A stretch of 64,000 bases of DNA from Paraoerskovia marina DSM 21750 (GCF_000701465.1 NZ_JNIY01000006.1:124001-188000), one strand, 5' to 3'; shown: positions 25,957 through 34,479, numbered from the stretch's first letter. Translations and numbers: made by a program. The notes: generated by a model from the sequence alone, not told the origin.

Positions 25957-26763
25957 GTGCTCGTCCTCCTCCCCCCGTCCGAGGGAAAGACCGCCCCCAC
26001 GACCGGGGCACCCTTCACTCTCGAGAAGCTCAGCCATCCCACCCTGAACGCGCACCGTCGGGCCGTCCTGGACGTCCTCGCCGACGTAAGCGCGCGACCC
26101 GATGCCCTCGAGCTCCTCGGGGTCGGGGCCGGGGTCGCGTCCGACGTCGAACGGAACCTGCACCTCGACGGCGCACCTACGGCTCCCGCCTCGTCGGTGT
26201 ACACCGGTGTGCTCTACGCGGCCGCCGGACTCGACGCCCTCCGTCCCGCGGCGGCGGAACGCGCCGACCGCTCGGTCCTCACGATCTCGGCCTTGTGGGG
26301 TGCCGTCGCGCCCGGCGACCTCATCCCGGCCTACCGGCTCTCGATGGGCACGCTGCCGGGCCTGGGAAAGCTGGCGACGGCGTGGCGCCCGCACCTGTCC
26401 CGTGCGCTCGACGGACGCGCGGGTGGCGACGTCGTCGTCGACTGCCGGTCCGCACCGTACGCAGCGGCGTGGAAGCCGCCCGCCGACGCCGACTGGGTCG
26501 CGGTCAAGGTCGTCCGCGAGGTTGCCGGCGTGCGCAAGGTCGTCTCTCACAACGCGAAGCACACCCGCGGCGTCCTGACGGGCCACCTCCTCCAGCGCCC
26601 GGGAGAGCCGACCTCGGCCGACGAGCTTCTCAAGGCGACCGAGGAGCTGGTCGGGACCACGGTCGGCACGGAGGTCGGCAGCGGGCTGCACTACACGCTG
26701 CTCGAGGCCGGCCTCTCCGCGAGCGGGCGTGGGCCACGCACGCTCGAGCTCCTCATCTCGTAG
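25957..26763 (+). CDS. yaaA: Peroxide stress protein YaaA (DUF328)
   Basis: A 268-residue YaaA/DUF328 protein. In E. coli the family lowers free iron during peroxide stress. Signatures are the N-terminal LVLLPPSEGKT, VYTGVLYAA, LTISALWGAV followed by PGDLIPAYRLSM, VVDCRSAPYAAAW, and VSHNAKHTRG. GTG is at 25957. It ends 5 bases from the convergent RNase H/phosphatase gene. Actinobacterial members are common but not well studied. Confidence 0.92.
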   Translation: MLVLLPPSEGKTAPTTGAPFTLEKLSHPTLNAHRRAVLDVLADVSARPDALELLGVGAGVASDVERNLHLDGAPTAPASSVYTGVLYAAAGLDALRPAAAERADRSVLTISALWGAVAPGDLIPAYRLSMGTLPGLGKLATAWRPHLSRALDGRAGGDVVVDCRSAPYAAAWKPPADADWVAVKVVREVAGVRKVVSHNAKHTRGVLTGHLLQRPGEPTSADELLKATEELVGTTVGTEVGSGLHYTLLEAGLSASGRGPRTLELLIS

Positions 26764-26768
26764 CCGCG

Positions 26769-27917
26769 TCAGAGGTCGCTCGGGACCCCGATCGCCACGA
26801 CCTCCGTCAGGCCCTCGGGCCAGACGCGGAGGATCGAGACCGACGCCGGAGGCAGACGGATCGTGCCCCACCGCGACGGCGGGACGTCGAGTGCGAGTCC
26901 CAGGGCCGCGCGGATCTGGATCGTGTGACCCACGACCGCGACGCTCGACCCGGGATGCGCGGCCACCAGCTCCGCGAGCGCGGGCGCAACCCGCTCCCCG
27001 ACGTCCCGCGCGCTCTCGCCCCCGCCGGGCGGTACGGACGTCCCGGACTCGTACCACTCCGCGAGCTCCCCGGGCCACCGCGCATCGATCTCGTCGGCCG
27101 TCAAAGACTCCCAGTCGCCGAACGCACACTCGCGCAGACGGGCGTCCGGACGGACGTGCAGCCCGAGCCGCCGGCCGAGCGCAGCCGCTGTCTCGGTTGC
27201 TCGCTCGAGGGGCGACGCGACGATCCGGGACACGAACGGGAGGTCGCCCCAGGCCTTGCGACCGACCCGCTGGACGAGATCGGCGGCTCGAGCCGCCTGT
27301 ATCCGGCCCGTCGACGTGAGGGCAGGGCCGGGAGCGACCGCGCCGGAGTACGCACCGCGCTCGGTCAGCGCGGTCTCACCGTGTCTCACGAGCACCAGGG
27401 TCGTGGCGACGGACGGGTCCAGGCGACGGCGCGGGCCGCCGCGGGCCCTTCGCGCACCCTCCGCCTGCCCAGAGGTGACGACGTCGCCGAAGTCCCGGAC
27501 GATCTCGGCCTCCCGCGTGTCCATGGCCTCGTTCGCGAGGGCGTCGGCCGCCGAGTTCTCCGCACGGGGGATCCACGTGTAGCGGACCTGCGCCGGGTCG
27601 ATCACGGACCGCGCCTGCTCGGCGAGCCGACGCATGTCCTCGTGCTTGATCTTCCATCGGCCGCTCATCTGCTCGACGACGAGCTTCGAGTCCATCCGGA
27701 CGTCGACGACCGCCGCGGGGTCGATCGCCGCCGCGGCCGTCAGCCCGACGACGAGTGCCGTGTACTCGGCGACGTTGTTCGTCGTCTCACCCAGATAGCC
27801 CGCGCGTTCTGCGAGCACGGCCCCGTCGTCGTCCCGGACGAGCGTGCCGTAGCCGGCAGGGCCCGGGTTGCCGCGGGAGCCACCGTCGGCCTCGACGACC
27901 AGGTGTCGCCGGCCCAC
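26769..27917 (-). CDS. Bifunctional RNase HI / histidine acid phosphatase
   Basis: A 382-residue fusion typical of Actinobacteria (Rv2228c in M. tuberculosis). The N-terminal RNase H domain (about 1-135) degrades RNA in RNA-DNA hybrids; its acidic residues appear in VVEADGGSRGNPG, NNVAEYTAL, VRMDSKLVVEQM and ENSAADALANEA. The C-terminal histidine phosphatase (about 170-382) begins LVLVRHGETALTERGAYSG and has the second His in VAVVGHTIQIR; it resembles CobC alpha-ribazole phosphatases. GTG at 27917 lies 3 bases after the upstream stop, so the genes are cotranscribed. Confidence 0.95.
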   Translation of the reverse strand: MGRRHLVVEADGGSRGNPGPAGYGTLVRDDDGAVLAERAGYLGETTNNVAEYTALVVGLTAAAAIDPAAVVDVRMDSKLVVEQMSGRWKIKHEDMRRLAEQARSVIDPAQVRYTWIPRAENSAADALANEAMDTREAEIVRDFGDVVTSGQAEGARRARGGPRRRLDPSVATTLVLVRHGETALTERGAYSGAVAPGPALTSTGRIQAARAADLVQRVGRKAWGDLPFVSRIVASPLERATETAAALGRRLGLHVRPDARLRECAFGDWESLTADEIDARWPGELAEWYESGTSVPPGGGESARDVGERVAPALAELVAAHPGSSVAVVGHTIQIRAALGLALDVPPSRWGTIRLPPASVSILRVWPEGLTEVVAIGVPSDL

Positions 27918-27920
27918 GAC

Positions 27921-28655
27921 CTAGAAGTCTCCGCGGACGACGATGTGACCGTGGTCCTCGAGCCGGACGACCGTCTCGGGAGCGGCCGCCGTGATCTCGG
28001 CGACCTCCGCGGGCGCGAGATTCAGGTTCAGCCCCTCGAGGAACGAGCCCTTGAGCGCGACGACGCCACGGCCACCGGTCTTGGCCCGCACCTTGTCGTA
28101 GAGGGCGAGCAGCGGCGCGTCGATGCCCTCGACGGCCCGAGCACGGTCCGCCTGGGCGACCTCGAGGCTGCGGTCGATCTCCGCGGTCTCCGCGTCACGC
28201 TCGGCGACGGCAGCGGTCCGGGCGGCCTCGAGCTCGGCATGCGCCGTCTCGACGCTCTGCAGCGACGCGGTGTGCGCCTCCAGCCGCTCCATCACCTCGA
28301 GCTCCACCTCCTCGAGCGCCTCCTGGCGACGACCGAGCGTCTCGAGCTCGCTCATCAGCGCCTGCGCGTCCTTCGCGCCGACCTGCCCGGAGTCCAGTCG
28401 CGACTGGTCCCGCGCGGCACGTGTGCGCACCTGCTCGACGTCGCCCTCGGCCTTGGTGAGCTCGCGACGCAGGTCGGAGGCACGCGTGCGGGACTGGACC
28501 AGCGACGACGAGAGGTCGCTCAGCTGCCCGTCGAGCTCGGCGATGCGCTCCAGCACGGGGAGGTTGCGCTTCTTGTGCTCGAGCTGCTGGATCCGGATGT
28601 CGACGTCCTGGACGGCCAGGAGTCGGTGCTGATCCTCGGGCGGTGCTGTGGTCAC
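27921..28655 (-). CDS. Coiled-coil protein of the C4 zinc-ribbon family, without the cysteines
   Basis: A 244-residue protein of the actinobacterial CT398-like/zinc-ribbon family (Rv2229c position). Residues about 10-180 form a long coiled-coil hairpin rich in Glu, Arg and Leu (KKRNLPVLERIAELDGQL, SELETLGRRQEALEEVELEV). The C-terminal 60 residues align with the zinc ribbon, but the four Cys are absent: the knuckle regions read VVALKGSFLEGLNLNL and VVRLEDHGHIVVRGDF. So metal binding appears lost. GTG at 28655 overlaps the nif3-like stop as GTGA and has GAGAGGA upstream. Function unknown; perhaps a nucleic-acid or scaffold role. Confidence 0.86.
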   Translation of the reverse strand: MTTAPPEDQHRLLAVQDVDIRIQQLEHKKRNLPVLERIAELDGQLSDLSSSLVQSRTRASDLRRELTKAEGDVEQVRTRAARDQSRLDSGQVGAKDAQALMSELETLGRRQEALEEVELEVMERLEAHTASLQSVETAHAELEAARTAAVAERDAETAEIDRSLEVAQADRARAVEGIDAPLLALYDKVRAKTGGRGVVALKGSFLEGLNLNLAPAEVAEITAAAPETVVRLEDHGHIVVRGDF

Positions 28656-29527
28656 GGGTGGTCCTCTCGGTCGGGAGCGTCGGACGACGGGATCTGGAAC
28701 GTCCACGGGTCGGTGCAGCGCGTGCTGACGCGGGTCTCTACCGTACCGGCGAGGCGGTGGGCCACCGTGCTGGCCGCGGCGGCGAGCCAGGTCCACTCTC
28801 CGGCGAAGTGCGCGACGTCGACGAGGTACGGCGTGGGCGCACCGCCGCTCGCGCGTCCGTCGTGGGCAGCTCGCTCCCGCAGCTCGGACGCCGGGTGGTG
28901 GCGCAGGTCACCCGTGACGTAGACGTCGGCGCCGCTGGCGCGCACCGCGTCGAAGAGCGAGTCTCCCGCGCCGCCGACCACGGCCACGGTGCTCACGAGC
29001 GCATCCGGGTCGCCCGCCACCCGGACCCCCTGGGCGGTCGCCGGCAGCACTCGCGCAGCGCGGCGGGCGAAGGACGCCAGGCTCGTCGGTTCCGCGAGCA
29101 CCCCGACGCGGCCGATCCCCCGGTCCGGGTCGTCACCGGGGACGAGCGGGACCCGGTTCTCGACGCCGAGCACCTCGGCCAGCGCGTCGGCGACGCCTCC
29201 GGGTGCCGCGTCGGCGTCCGTGTGGGCCACGTAGAGCCCGCAACCACCGCGGATGAGCCGGTGCACGAGCGCGCCTTTCGCGGTCGTGGCCGCGACCCCG
29301 TGGACACCCCGCAGGAACAGCGGATGGTGCGTCAGCAGGAGGTCGGCGCCCCACTCGAGCGCCTCGTCGACGACGGTCTCGACCGGGTCGACGGCGAACA
29401 GGATCTTGGCCACGGGCGCGTCCGGGTCGCCCGCGGCCAGCCCGACGGCGTCCCAGTCCTGTGCCGTTCCGGGCGGATAGAGGTCGTGGAGGACGCCGAC
29501 GACGTCACTGAGGCGTGGTGAGGTCAC
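28652..29527 (-). CDS. Nif3-like dinuclear metal protein
   Basis: A 291-residue Nif3/YbgI family protein, usually a toroidal hexamer binding two metals. Metal ligands appear in LLLTHHPLFLRG (His67, His68), in the segment around VAHTDADAAPGG, and in the C-terminal VDVAHFAGEW with His and Glu. The family's function is debated; GTP cyclohydrolase I type 2 labels are based on old annotation. It starts with GTG at 29527, 13 bases after the PolA-like gene, and overlaps the next gene by 4 bases, in an operon order conserved across Actinobacteria (Rv2230c). Confidence 0.93.
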   Translation of the reverse strand: MTSPRLSDVVGVLHDLYPPGTAQDWDAVGLAAGDPDAPVAKILFAVDPVETVVDEALEWGADLLLTHHPLFLRGVHGVAATTAKGALVHRLIRGGCGLYVAHTDADAAPGGVADALAEVLGVENRVPLVPGDDPDRGIGRVGVLAEPTSLASFARRAARVLPATAQGVRVAGDPDALVSTVAVVGGAGDSLFDAVRASGADVYVTGDLRHHPASELRERAAHDGRASGGAPTPYLVDVAHFAGEWTWLAAAASTVAHRLAGTVETRVSTRCTDPWTFQIPSSDAPDREDHP

Positions 29528-29540
29528 GTGCTCAGGGTAG

Positions 29541-31232
29541 TCACTTCGCCCGGGCGTACGACTCGACGACGGCGACGGTCACGGGGAAGTCGAGGTCGAG
29601 GTCGCCGAAGAGAAGTCGCCCTGCGGCCGCGGCCGACTCACGCAGGATCGCCGCGACGTCGTCGGCCTGCCCCGCCGGAGCGTGCACCACCACCTCGTCG
29701 TGGAGAAAGTAGACGAGGTGGGCCTGCTCGGCGAACGGCGCCGGCGCGAGGCAGGCGTCGGTGGCGTCCGGCAGGGCCGCGAGCCGCTGCCTGATGCTCG
29801 CCAGCCAGCACGAGGCCCACTCGGCCGCGGTCCCCTGGACGACGAAGTTCCGGGTGAACCGCCCCTGGGCACGCCCCGTCGCGCGGGCCCGGGACTCGTC
29901 GTCGGCCGTGGCGGAGTCGGCGAACGCACCGCTCTGGGCCTCGCCCCACCCGCCCGACGGCGGGGGTGAGGTCCGGCCGAGCAGGGTGCTGACCCGCCGC
30001 CCGCGTTCACCCTCGCGCGCTGCCGCGTCGACGAAACCCAGAGCGGCGGGAAACGCACGGACCAACCGCGGGCGCACCAGGCCGCTGTCGCCCGACGTGC
30101 CGCCGTACAGCGCGCCGAGCATCCCGACCTTCGCGTGCTCGCGCGAGTCGACCACCCCCTGGTCCACGAGCCCCGCGTAGATGTCGCCTCCGCGGCCCGC
30201 GGTCGCCAACCGCTCGTCGCGCGCCAGACCGGCGAGCACCCGCGGTTCGAGCTGGGCCGCGTCGGCGACGACGAGGGTCCAGCCGGGGTCGGCCACCACC
30301 GCGGGTCGTACGGCGTGCGGGAGCTGGAGGGCTCCCCCGCCGCTGGTCGCCCAGCGACCCGACGGTGCGCCGGAGACGACGTAGTCCGGCCGGAACCGGC
30401 CGTCGTGCACCCAGGCGTCGATCCACGCCCACCCGTTGGCCGTCAGGAGCCGGGCGAGTCTCTTGTACTCGAGCAGCGGTCCGATCACGGGGTGGTCGAC
30501 GCGCTCGAGGTCCCACTGACGTGTCGAGTCGACGGACACCCCGGCGTACCGCAGCGCGCGCAGAAGGTCCGGCTGGCTGTCGGGGTTCAGGGACGGCGCG
30601 TCCAGCGCGGCCCGGACCGACTCGGCAAGCTCGTGCATGCGCGCCGGTCGCTCGCCGTCACGGGGCCGGGGTCCGAGCTCCGACCGCAGGAGCTCGTCGT
30701 GCACGCGGGCGCTCCACGGCAGGCCGGCATGGTGCATCTCGGCCGCGACGAGGGCGGCGGACGACTCCGCCGCCAGCAGCAGGCGGAGGGCTCCGGGGCG
30801 GGCCGAACCGTCCACGGCCTCCTGCTGCGCGAGGAGCTCCTCGACGGGGTCGGGCGCGACCGGCGCTGCCACGTCGAAGAGCGTCTCCGCCTGCCGTGCC
30901 GGGAACGACGACGCGACGGGCGTGGGATCGTCCCAGGGATCGGCGGGCGCCGTCGCGTACGTCGACCCCTCGAGGGCCGCCGCCGAGCGCAGCACCCTGC
31001 GCGCAAGCCGCAGGTCGTGGGCACGCTCGACGCGATGCCCCCCGCGCAGCAGGTCGCGATAGGTCACGGCCGTGTCCGCCCACACCCACCGGTCCGTCGA
31101 CGACGACCGGTCGTACGCCGTCGTGAAGGTCTCGGGCGGTTGCGCCACGTCCTGCCCCGGCGGCACGGCGAGCACCTCGGGGCCGTCAGGGCCGTCGGGG
31201 CCGCCGGTGCCGGGTCGGCAGACGAGGTGCAT
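29541..31232 (-). CDS. PolA-like DNA polymerase with degenerate 3'-5' exonuclease domain
   Basis: A 563-residue family-A polymerase relative, shorter than Pol I and without a 5' nuclease domain. The N-terminal 190 residues resemble a worn 3'-5' exonuclease domain. Polymerase motifs are present: motif A as VVADAAQLEPRVLAG, the O-helix motif B as REHAKVGMLGALYG, and motif C as FLHDEVVVHAP. Thus catalytic Asp residues in A and C and the motif B Arg/Lys are kept. Databases call such proteins bifunctional 3'-5' exonuclease/DNA polymerase; biological role is unclear. ATG at 31232 gives MHLVCRPGTGG. Confidence 0.88.
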   Translation of the reverse strand: MHLVCRPGTGGPDGPDGPEVLAVPPGQDVAQPPETFTTAYDRSSSTDRWVWADTAVTYRDLLRGGHRVERAHDLRLARRVLRSAAALEGSTYATAPADPWDDPTPVASSFPARQAETLFDVAAPVAPDPVEELLAQQEAVDGSARPGALRLLLAAESSAALVAAEMHHAGLPWSARVHDELLRSELGPRPRDGERPARMHELAESVRAALDAPSLNPDSQPDLLRALRYAGVSVDSTRQWDLERVDHPVIGPLLEYKRLARLLTANGWAWIDAWVHDGRFRPDYVVSGAPSGRWATSGGGALQLPHAVRPAVVADPGWTLVVADAAQLEPRVLAGLARDERLATAGRGGDIYAGLVDQGVVDSREHAKVGMLGALYGGTSGDSGLVRPRLVRAFPAALGFVDAAAREGERGRRVSTLLGRTSPPPSGGWGEAQSGAFADSATADDESRARATGRAQGRFTRNFVVQGTAAEWASCWLASIRQRLAALPDATDACLAPAPFAEQAHLVYFLHDEVVVHAPAGQADDVAAILRESAAAAGRLLFGDLDLDFPVTVAVVESYARAK

Positions 31233-31291
31233 GGGGCCAGTCTCTCGTGCCCGCCCCGCCGACGACGACCGATTCCGAGCGCGAGCCTCGG

Positions 31292-31768
31292 TCAGTCGAG
31301 CGTCCGTGCGAAGCACCGGGAGAGCTCCGAACCGACGTACGGCCCGTAGAGAGGGATCTCGGAGTAACCCTCCCGTTCGTAGAAGCGCACGGCGTCGGGC
31401 TGCTCGGTGCCGGTCTCCAGGACGAGCCGGCGAACGCCGCGCTCGCTCGCCGCGTCCTCGAGCGCGCGCAGCACGACGGAGGCCACGCCCGATCCGCGCG
31501 AGGCCGGGACCACGAACATGCGTTTGATCTCGGCGGACGGCGGGCCAGCGACGTCGAGCAGGCGCAGGCCACCGCAGGCGACCGGCGCGCCGGTCGCGTC
31601 ACGCGCGAGCACGAAGACCGCGATGTCCTCGGTGGTCGGCGCCGCGCCGGGCTCGTGGTCGTCGCAGCCGTATCGCTCGTCGAGCTCGGCCCGCTGCGCT
31701 CGACGGAGCCGGTCGGCATCCGGGTGGTCCCAGACGACGGGCCGGACCTCGAACGTTCGTGCGCTCAC
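31292..31768 (-). CDS. GNAT family N-acetyltransferase
   Basis: A 158-residue GNAT enzyme transferring acetyl from acetyl-CoA to an unknown amine. Core motifs are VACGGLRLLD, the acetyl-CoA loop KRMFVVPASRGSGVASVVL (R/Q-x-x-G-x-A pattern), and LVLETGTEQPDAVRFYEREGYSEI with the FYEREGY signature. GTG at 31768 is chosen, giving MSARTFEVRPVVWDHPDA; no good ribosome-binding site is seen. It heads a five-gene minus-strand run and is divergent from the TetR gene, with a palindromic site between them. Confidence 0.87.
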   Translation of the reverse strand: MSARTFEVRPVVWDHPDADRLRRAQRAELDERYGCDDHEPGAAPTTEDIAVFVLARDATGAPVACGGLRLLDVAGPPSAEIKRMFVVPASRGSGVASVVLRALEDAASERGVRRLVLETGTEQPDAVRFYEREGYSEIPLYGPYVGSELSRCFARTLD

Positions 31769-31794
31769 GTGTATCCCACTTCTCTGATCCGACG

Positions 31795-31821
31795 GAACGT
31801 GCGTTACCGTAACACTCGTTC
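31795..31821. promoter_or_regulatory. Palindromic operator between GNAT and TetR genes
   Basis: A perfect 11-mer GTTAC-C-GTAAC (31803-31813) lies within a 27-base near-palindrome whose outer arms are GAACG and CGTTC. It lies in the 88-base divergent region, 35 bases before the TetR start. Autoregulation by TetR and control of the GNAT operon are inferred. Confidence 0.6.
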
Positions 31822-31856
31822 CGGCGCCGATCGCGCCGCATGATGGAGGAGGAAAC

Positions 31857-32462
31857 GTGGCACGCCCCAAGGACGCCGACGCGGCACGCCGGATCTCCGA
31901 GGCCGTCCGTGCCGTCATGGCGCGCGGCGGCCCGCAGTCGCTGAGCGTGCGCGCCGTCGCCCGCGAGGCGGGGTGCAGCACCGGCCTGATCATGCACACC
32001 TTCGCCGACAAGCGAGCGCTCCTCGCCCATGCGCGTGCCCTGCAGCACGAGCGCGCCGCGCGGCGGCTCGCCGCGATCGACGAGGACATGGCCGACGCAC
32101 CCGCGGCCGCCCGGCTCCGCGAGACGCTGATGGCCGCGCTGCCCGACGACGACGAGCGCACGCAGGACGCGCGGATCTGGCTCGGCTTTCTGGCGGCGGC
32201 CCTCGACGACGACGAGCTGCGGGCGCGCCACGTCGCCGGCAACCGGTCGTTCGTCGAGCGTGTCCGTGGGCTGGTCGGCGAGGCACGTCCCGACGACCCG
32301 CGTCTGGACGTCGCGGCGACGACGCTCGCGCTCGTCAGTCTCGTCGAGGGCCTGACGTCGCTCAGCACCGCCGACACCGAGCTCTACTCCCCCGAGGCGC
32401 GAGCAGCCGCCGTCGACAGGGCACTGACCGCACACGGTCTCGGGTCGCTCCCGCCCCGCTGA
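31857..32462 (+). CDS. TetR family transcriptional regulator
   Basis: A 201-residue TetR regulator. The N-terminal helix-turn-helix (about residues 10-55) contains ISEAVRAVMARGGPQSLSVRAVAREAGCSTGLIMHTFADKRALL in the genome, with AREAGCSTGLIMHTF as the recognition part. The C-terminal part is the helical ligand/dimer domain. GTG at 31857 has a strong GGAGGAGGAA at 31845-31854. The palindrome upstream is a candidate binding site. The ligand is unknown. Confidence 0.9.
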   Translation: MARPKDADAARRISEAVRAVMARGGPQSLSVRAVAREAGCSTGLIMHTFADKRALLAHARALQHERAARRLAAIDEDMADAPAAARLRETLMAALPDDDERTQDARIWLGFLAAALDDDELRARHVAGNRSFVERVRGLVGEARPDDPRLDVAATTLALVSLVEGLTSLSTADTELYSPEARAAAVDRALTAHGLGSLPPR

Positions 32463-32465
32463 CGG

Positions 32466-32489
32466 CTCCCCTGCCGCAGTCGCGGGGAG
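32466..32489. terminator. Weak hairpin between tetR and aminotransferase genes
   Basis: Arms CCGC/GCGG and CTCC/GGAG are separated by a 4-base bulge. It lies in the 36-base gap between convergent genes. The stem is imperfect, so the call is tentative. Confidence 0.35.
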
Positions 32490-32498
32490 AGCATGGTC

Positions 32499-33722
32499 CT
32501 AATGCTGCTCGTACGTCGAGAGGAAGTTCCCGAGCCGTCCGATCGCCTCGGTCAGATCTTCTGCCCACGGGAGCGTCACGATCCGCAGGTGGTCGGGCGT
32601 CGGCCAGTTGAAGCCGGTGCCGTGGGTGAGCAGGATCTTCTCCTGGAGCAGGAGGTCGAGAGCGAGCTGTTCGTCGTCCCTGATGGGGTAGACCTCGGGA
32701 TCGAGACGTGGGAAGACGTAGAGCGCCGCCTTGGGCGTCACCGCGGTCACGCCCGGGATCTTCTCCAGCGCCGTGACCGCCGCGTCGCGCTGCGAGCGCA
32801 GGCGCCCCCCAGGGCCGACCAGGTCGTCGATGCTCTGGTAGCCGCCCAGCGCCACCTGGATCGCGTTCTGCGCCGGGACGTTCGGGCACAGCCGCATCGA
32901 CGCGAGGAGGTCGAGCCCCTCGAGGTAGCTCCTGGCGTGCGACTTGGGGCCCGTGACGACGAGCCAGCCCGCGCGGTACCCGCAGATGCGGTAGGCCTTC
33001 GAGAGTCCGCCGAAGGTGAGCGTCAGGACGTCGGGCGCGACGGACGCCGTCGAGATGTGCTGCGCGCCGTCGTAGAGGATCTTGTCGTAGATCTCGTCGG
33101 ACATGAGGATCAGCCCGTGCTTGCGGGCGAGCTCGGCGATCTGCTCCAGGTGCGGCCGGTCGTAGACGGCACCGGTCGGGTTGTTGGGGTTGATGACGAC
33201 GATCGCGCGCGTGCGCTCGTTGATCTTCGACTCGAGGTCGGCGATGTCCGGGTTCCAGCCGTCGTTCTCGTCGCACCGGTAGTGCACCGGTTCACCGCCC
33301 GCGAGCTTGGTCACGGCGGTCCAGAGCGGGTAGTCCGGCGCGGGGATCAGCACCTCGTCGCCGTTGTCGAGCAGGGCCTGCAACGAGAGCTGGATGAGCT
33401 CCGAGACACCGTTGCCGAGCCAGACGTCGTCGATGTCGAGGTGCGGGAACCCGTCGCGGAGCTGGTACTCGTTGACCACCGCGCGCCGTGCCGACTTGAT
33501 GCCGCGCGACTCCGAGTAGCCGACGGAGCCGGGCAGGCCGGCGATCATGTCCTGGAGGATCGTCGACGGCGCGTCGAAGCCGAAGTGTTGCGGGTTGCCG
33601 ATGTTGAGCTTGAGGATCTGGTGCCCCTCGGACTCGAGCTCTGCCGCACGTGCCGCCACAGGACCCCGGATGTCGTAGAGGACGCCACGTAGCTTCTCGG
33701 ACTGCTCGACAGGTCGGATCAT
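32499..33722 (-). CDS. PLP-dependent aminotransferase (alanine/aspartate type)
   Basis: A 407-residue class I/II fold-type I aminotransferase. PLP-binding features: LGNGVSELIQLSL, the NPNNPTGAVYD segment with the Asn, MSDEIYDKILYDG with Asp and Tyr, and the Schiff-base Lys in GLSKAYRICGYRAGW. The C-terminal Arg motif lies in DHLRIVTLPW. Its N-terminus (SEKLRGVLYDIRGPVAARAAELE) is like the AlaA/AlaT enzymes that make alanine from pyruvate and glutamate, so alanine transaminase is the likeliest role. Start ATG at 33722. Confidence 0.92.
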   Translation of the reverse strand: MIRPVEQSEKLRGVLYDIRGPVAARAAELESEGHQILKLNIGNPQHFGFDAPSTILQDMIAGLPGSVGYSESRGIKSARRAVVNEYQLRDGFPHLDIDDVWLGNGVSELIQLSLQALLDNGDEVLIPAPDYPLWTAVTKLAGGEPVHYRCDENDGWNPDIADLESKINERTRAIVVINPNNPTGAVYDRPHLEQIAELARKHGLILMSDEIYDKILYDGAQHISTASVAPDVLTLTFGGLSKAYRICGYRAGWLVVTGPKSHARSYLEGLDLLASMRLCPNVPAQNAIQVALGGYQSIDDLVGPGGRLRSQRDAAVTALEKIPGVTAVTPKAALYVFPRLDPEVYPIRDDEQLALDLLLQEKILLTHGTGFNWPTPDHLRIVTLPWAEDLTEAIGRLGNFLSTYEQH

Positions 33723-33792
33723 CGTCGTATCGTCGCATGCCGATCTGGGGCGGCCCAGGTCATTTCACTCTGCGACCCTGTCGCTGCACCCC

Positions 33793-33857
33793 GAGGTCGA
33801 CCCCTGCGCGCGAGGTAGTGCCTGGCAGGGTCGACCTCGCGCGCAGGGGTCGACCTC
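33793..33857. terminator. 24-bp inverted repeat downstream of tRNA-Val
   Basis: Arms 33793-33816 and 33834-33857 are exact 24-bp reverse complements, loop 17 bases. A third, partial copy of the core (GGGTCGACCTCGCG) lies in the loop and right arm, giving nested direct and inverted copies. It is downstream of tRNA-Val on the minus strand and 70 bases before the aminotransferase start, so a terminator role fits; the triple-repeat structure is unusual. Confidence 0.6.
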
Positions 33858-33916
33858 GCGACGGGGCGCGAGGCGGGGCCGGCACAGCGAGGGGTGAGGA
33901 ACAGGCGAGGGACGGG

Positions 33917-33990
33917 TGGGCCCGGAGGGACTCGAACCCCCGACATCCACGGTGTAAACGTGGCGCTCTAACCAACTGAGCTACAGGCCC
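33917..33990 (-). tRNA. tRNA-Val (TAC)
   Basis: A 74-nt cloverleaf on the minus strand. The 5' acceptor GGGCCTG pairs with CGGGCCC, with A as discriminator base; CCA is not encoded. The anticodon loop is TTTACAC with anticodon TAC, and the T-arm has GGTTCGAGTCC. Confidence 0.96.
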
Positions 33991-34017
33991 TGGCAACCAC
34001 GGAGCATACCGGGTCGA

Positions 34018-34479
34018 TCAGGGTGAGGTGGAACCGCGCCACCCGTCGATCATGGCGCGATAGGCGGCTGTCGGCCGCGCAGAGCCGGGGTCGGACCGCA
34101 CGGCCCAGCGGACCTCACCGTCGGCGACGAGGAAGCTCCCACGCCGCGCTGCGCCCCGGTCCTCGTCGAACACACCGAAGGCACGCGCCACCGCACCGTG
34201 CGGCCAGAAGTCACTCACGCCGTCGTACGGCTCGTGCTCCAGCCAGGCGCGGAGCGCGGGGAGCGAGTCGCAGGAGACCACGAAAAGTCGAAGTCCCGCC
34301 TGCACGACGTCGCCCGCCAGCTCCCGGAGAGCGTGCACCTCACCCGTACAGACAGGGGAGAAGGCATAGGGGACGAACACGAGAACCAGCGGTTCCTCCG
34401 AACCGTCGAGCACGACAGGCTCTCCGGACGTGTCCGACGCCACGACGGGCGGGACGCGGTCTCCGACCGCGAGCGTCAC
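34018..34479 (-). CDS. ahpE: AhpE-type peroxiredoxin
   Basis: A 153-residue peroxiredoxin reducing peroxides through a peroxidatic Cys. The active-site segment LVLVFVPYAFSPVCTGEVHAL places that Cys at residue 44, with the T/S-x-x-C pattern of AhpE-like enzymes; no clear resolving Cys is present nearby besides CDS (residues about 69-71). The C-terminal FLVADGEVRWAVRSDPGSARP is family-typical. It starts with GTG 2 bases after the DUF3052 stop, so the two are cotranscribed, as in M. tuberculosis (Rv2238c-Rv2239c). Confidence 0.88.
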   Translation of the reverse strand: MTLAVGDRVPPVVASDTSGEPVVLDGSEEPLVLVFVPYAFSPVCTGEVHALRELAGDVVQAGLRLFVVSCDSLPALRAWLEHEPYDGVSDFWPHGAVARAFGVFDEDRGAARRGSFLVADGEVRWAVRSDPGSARPTAAYRAMIDGWRGSTSP

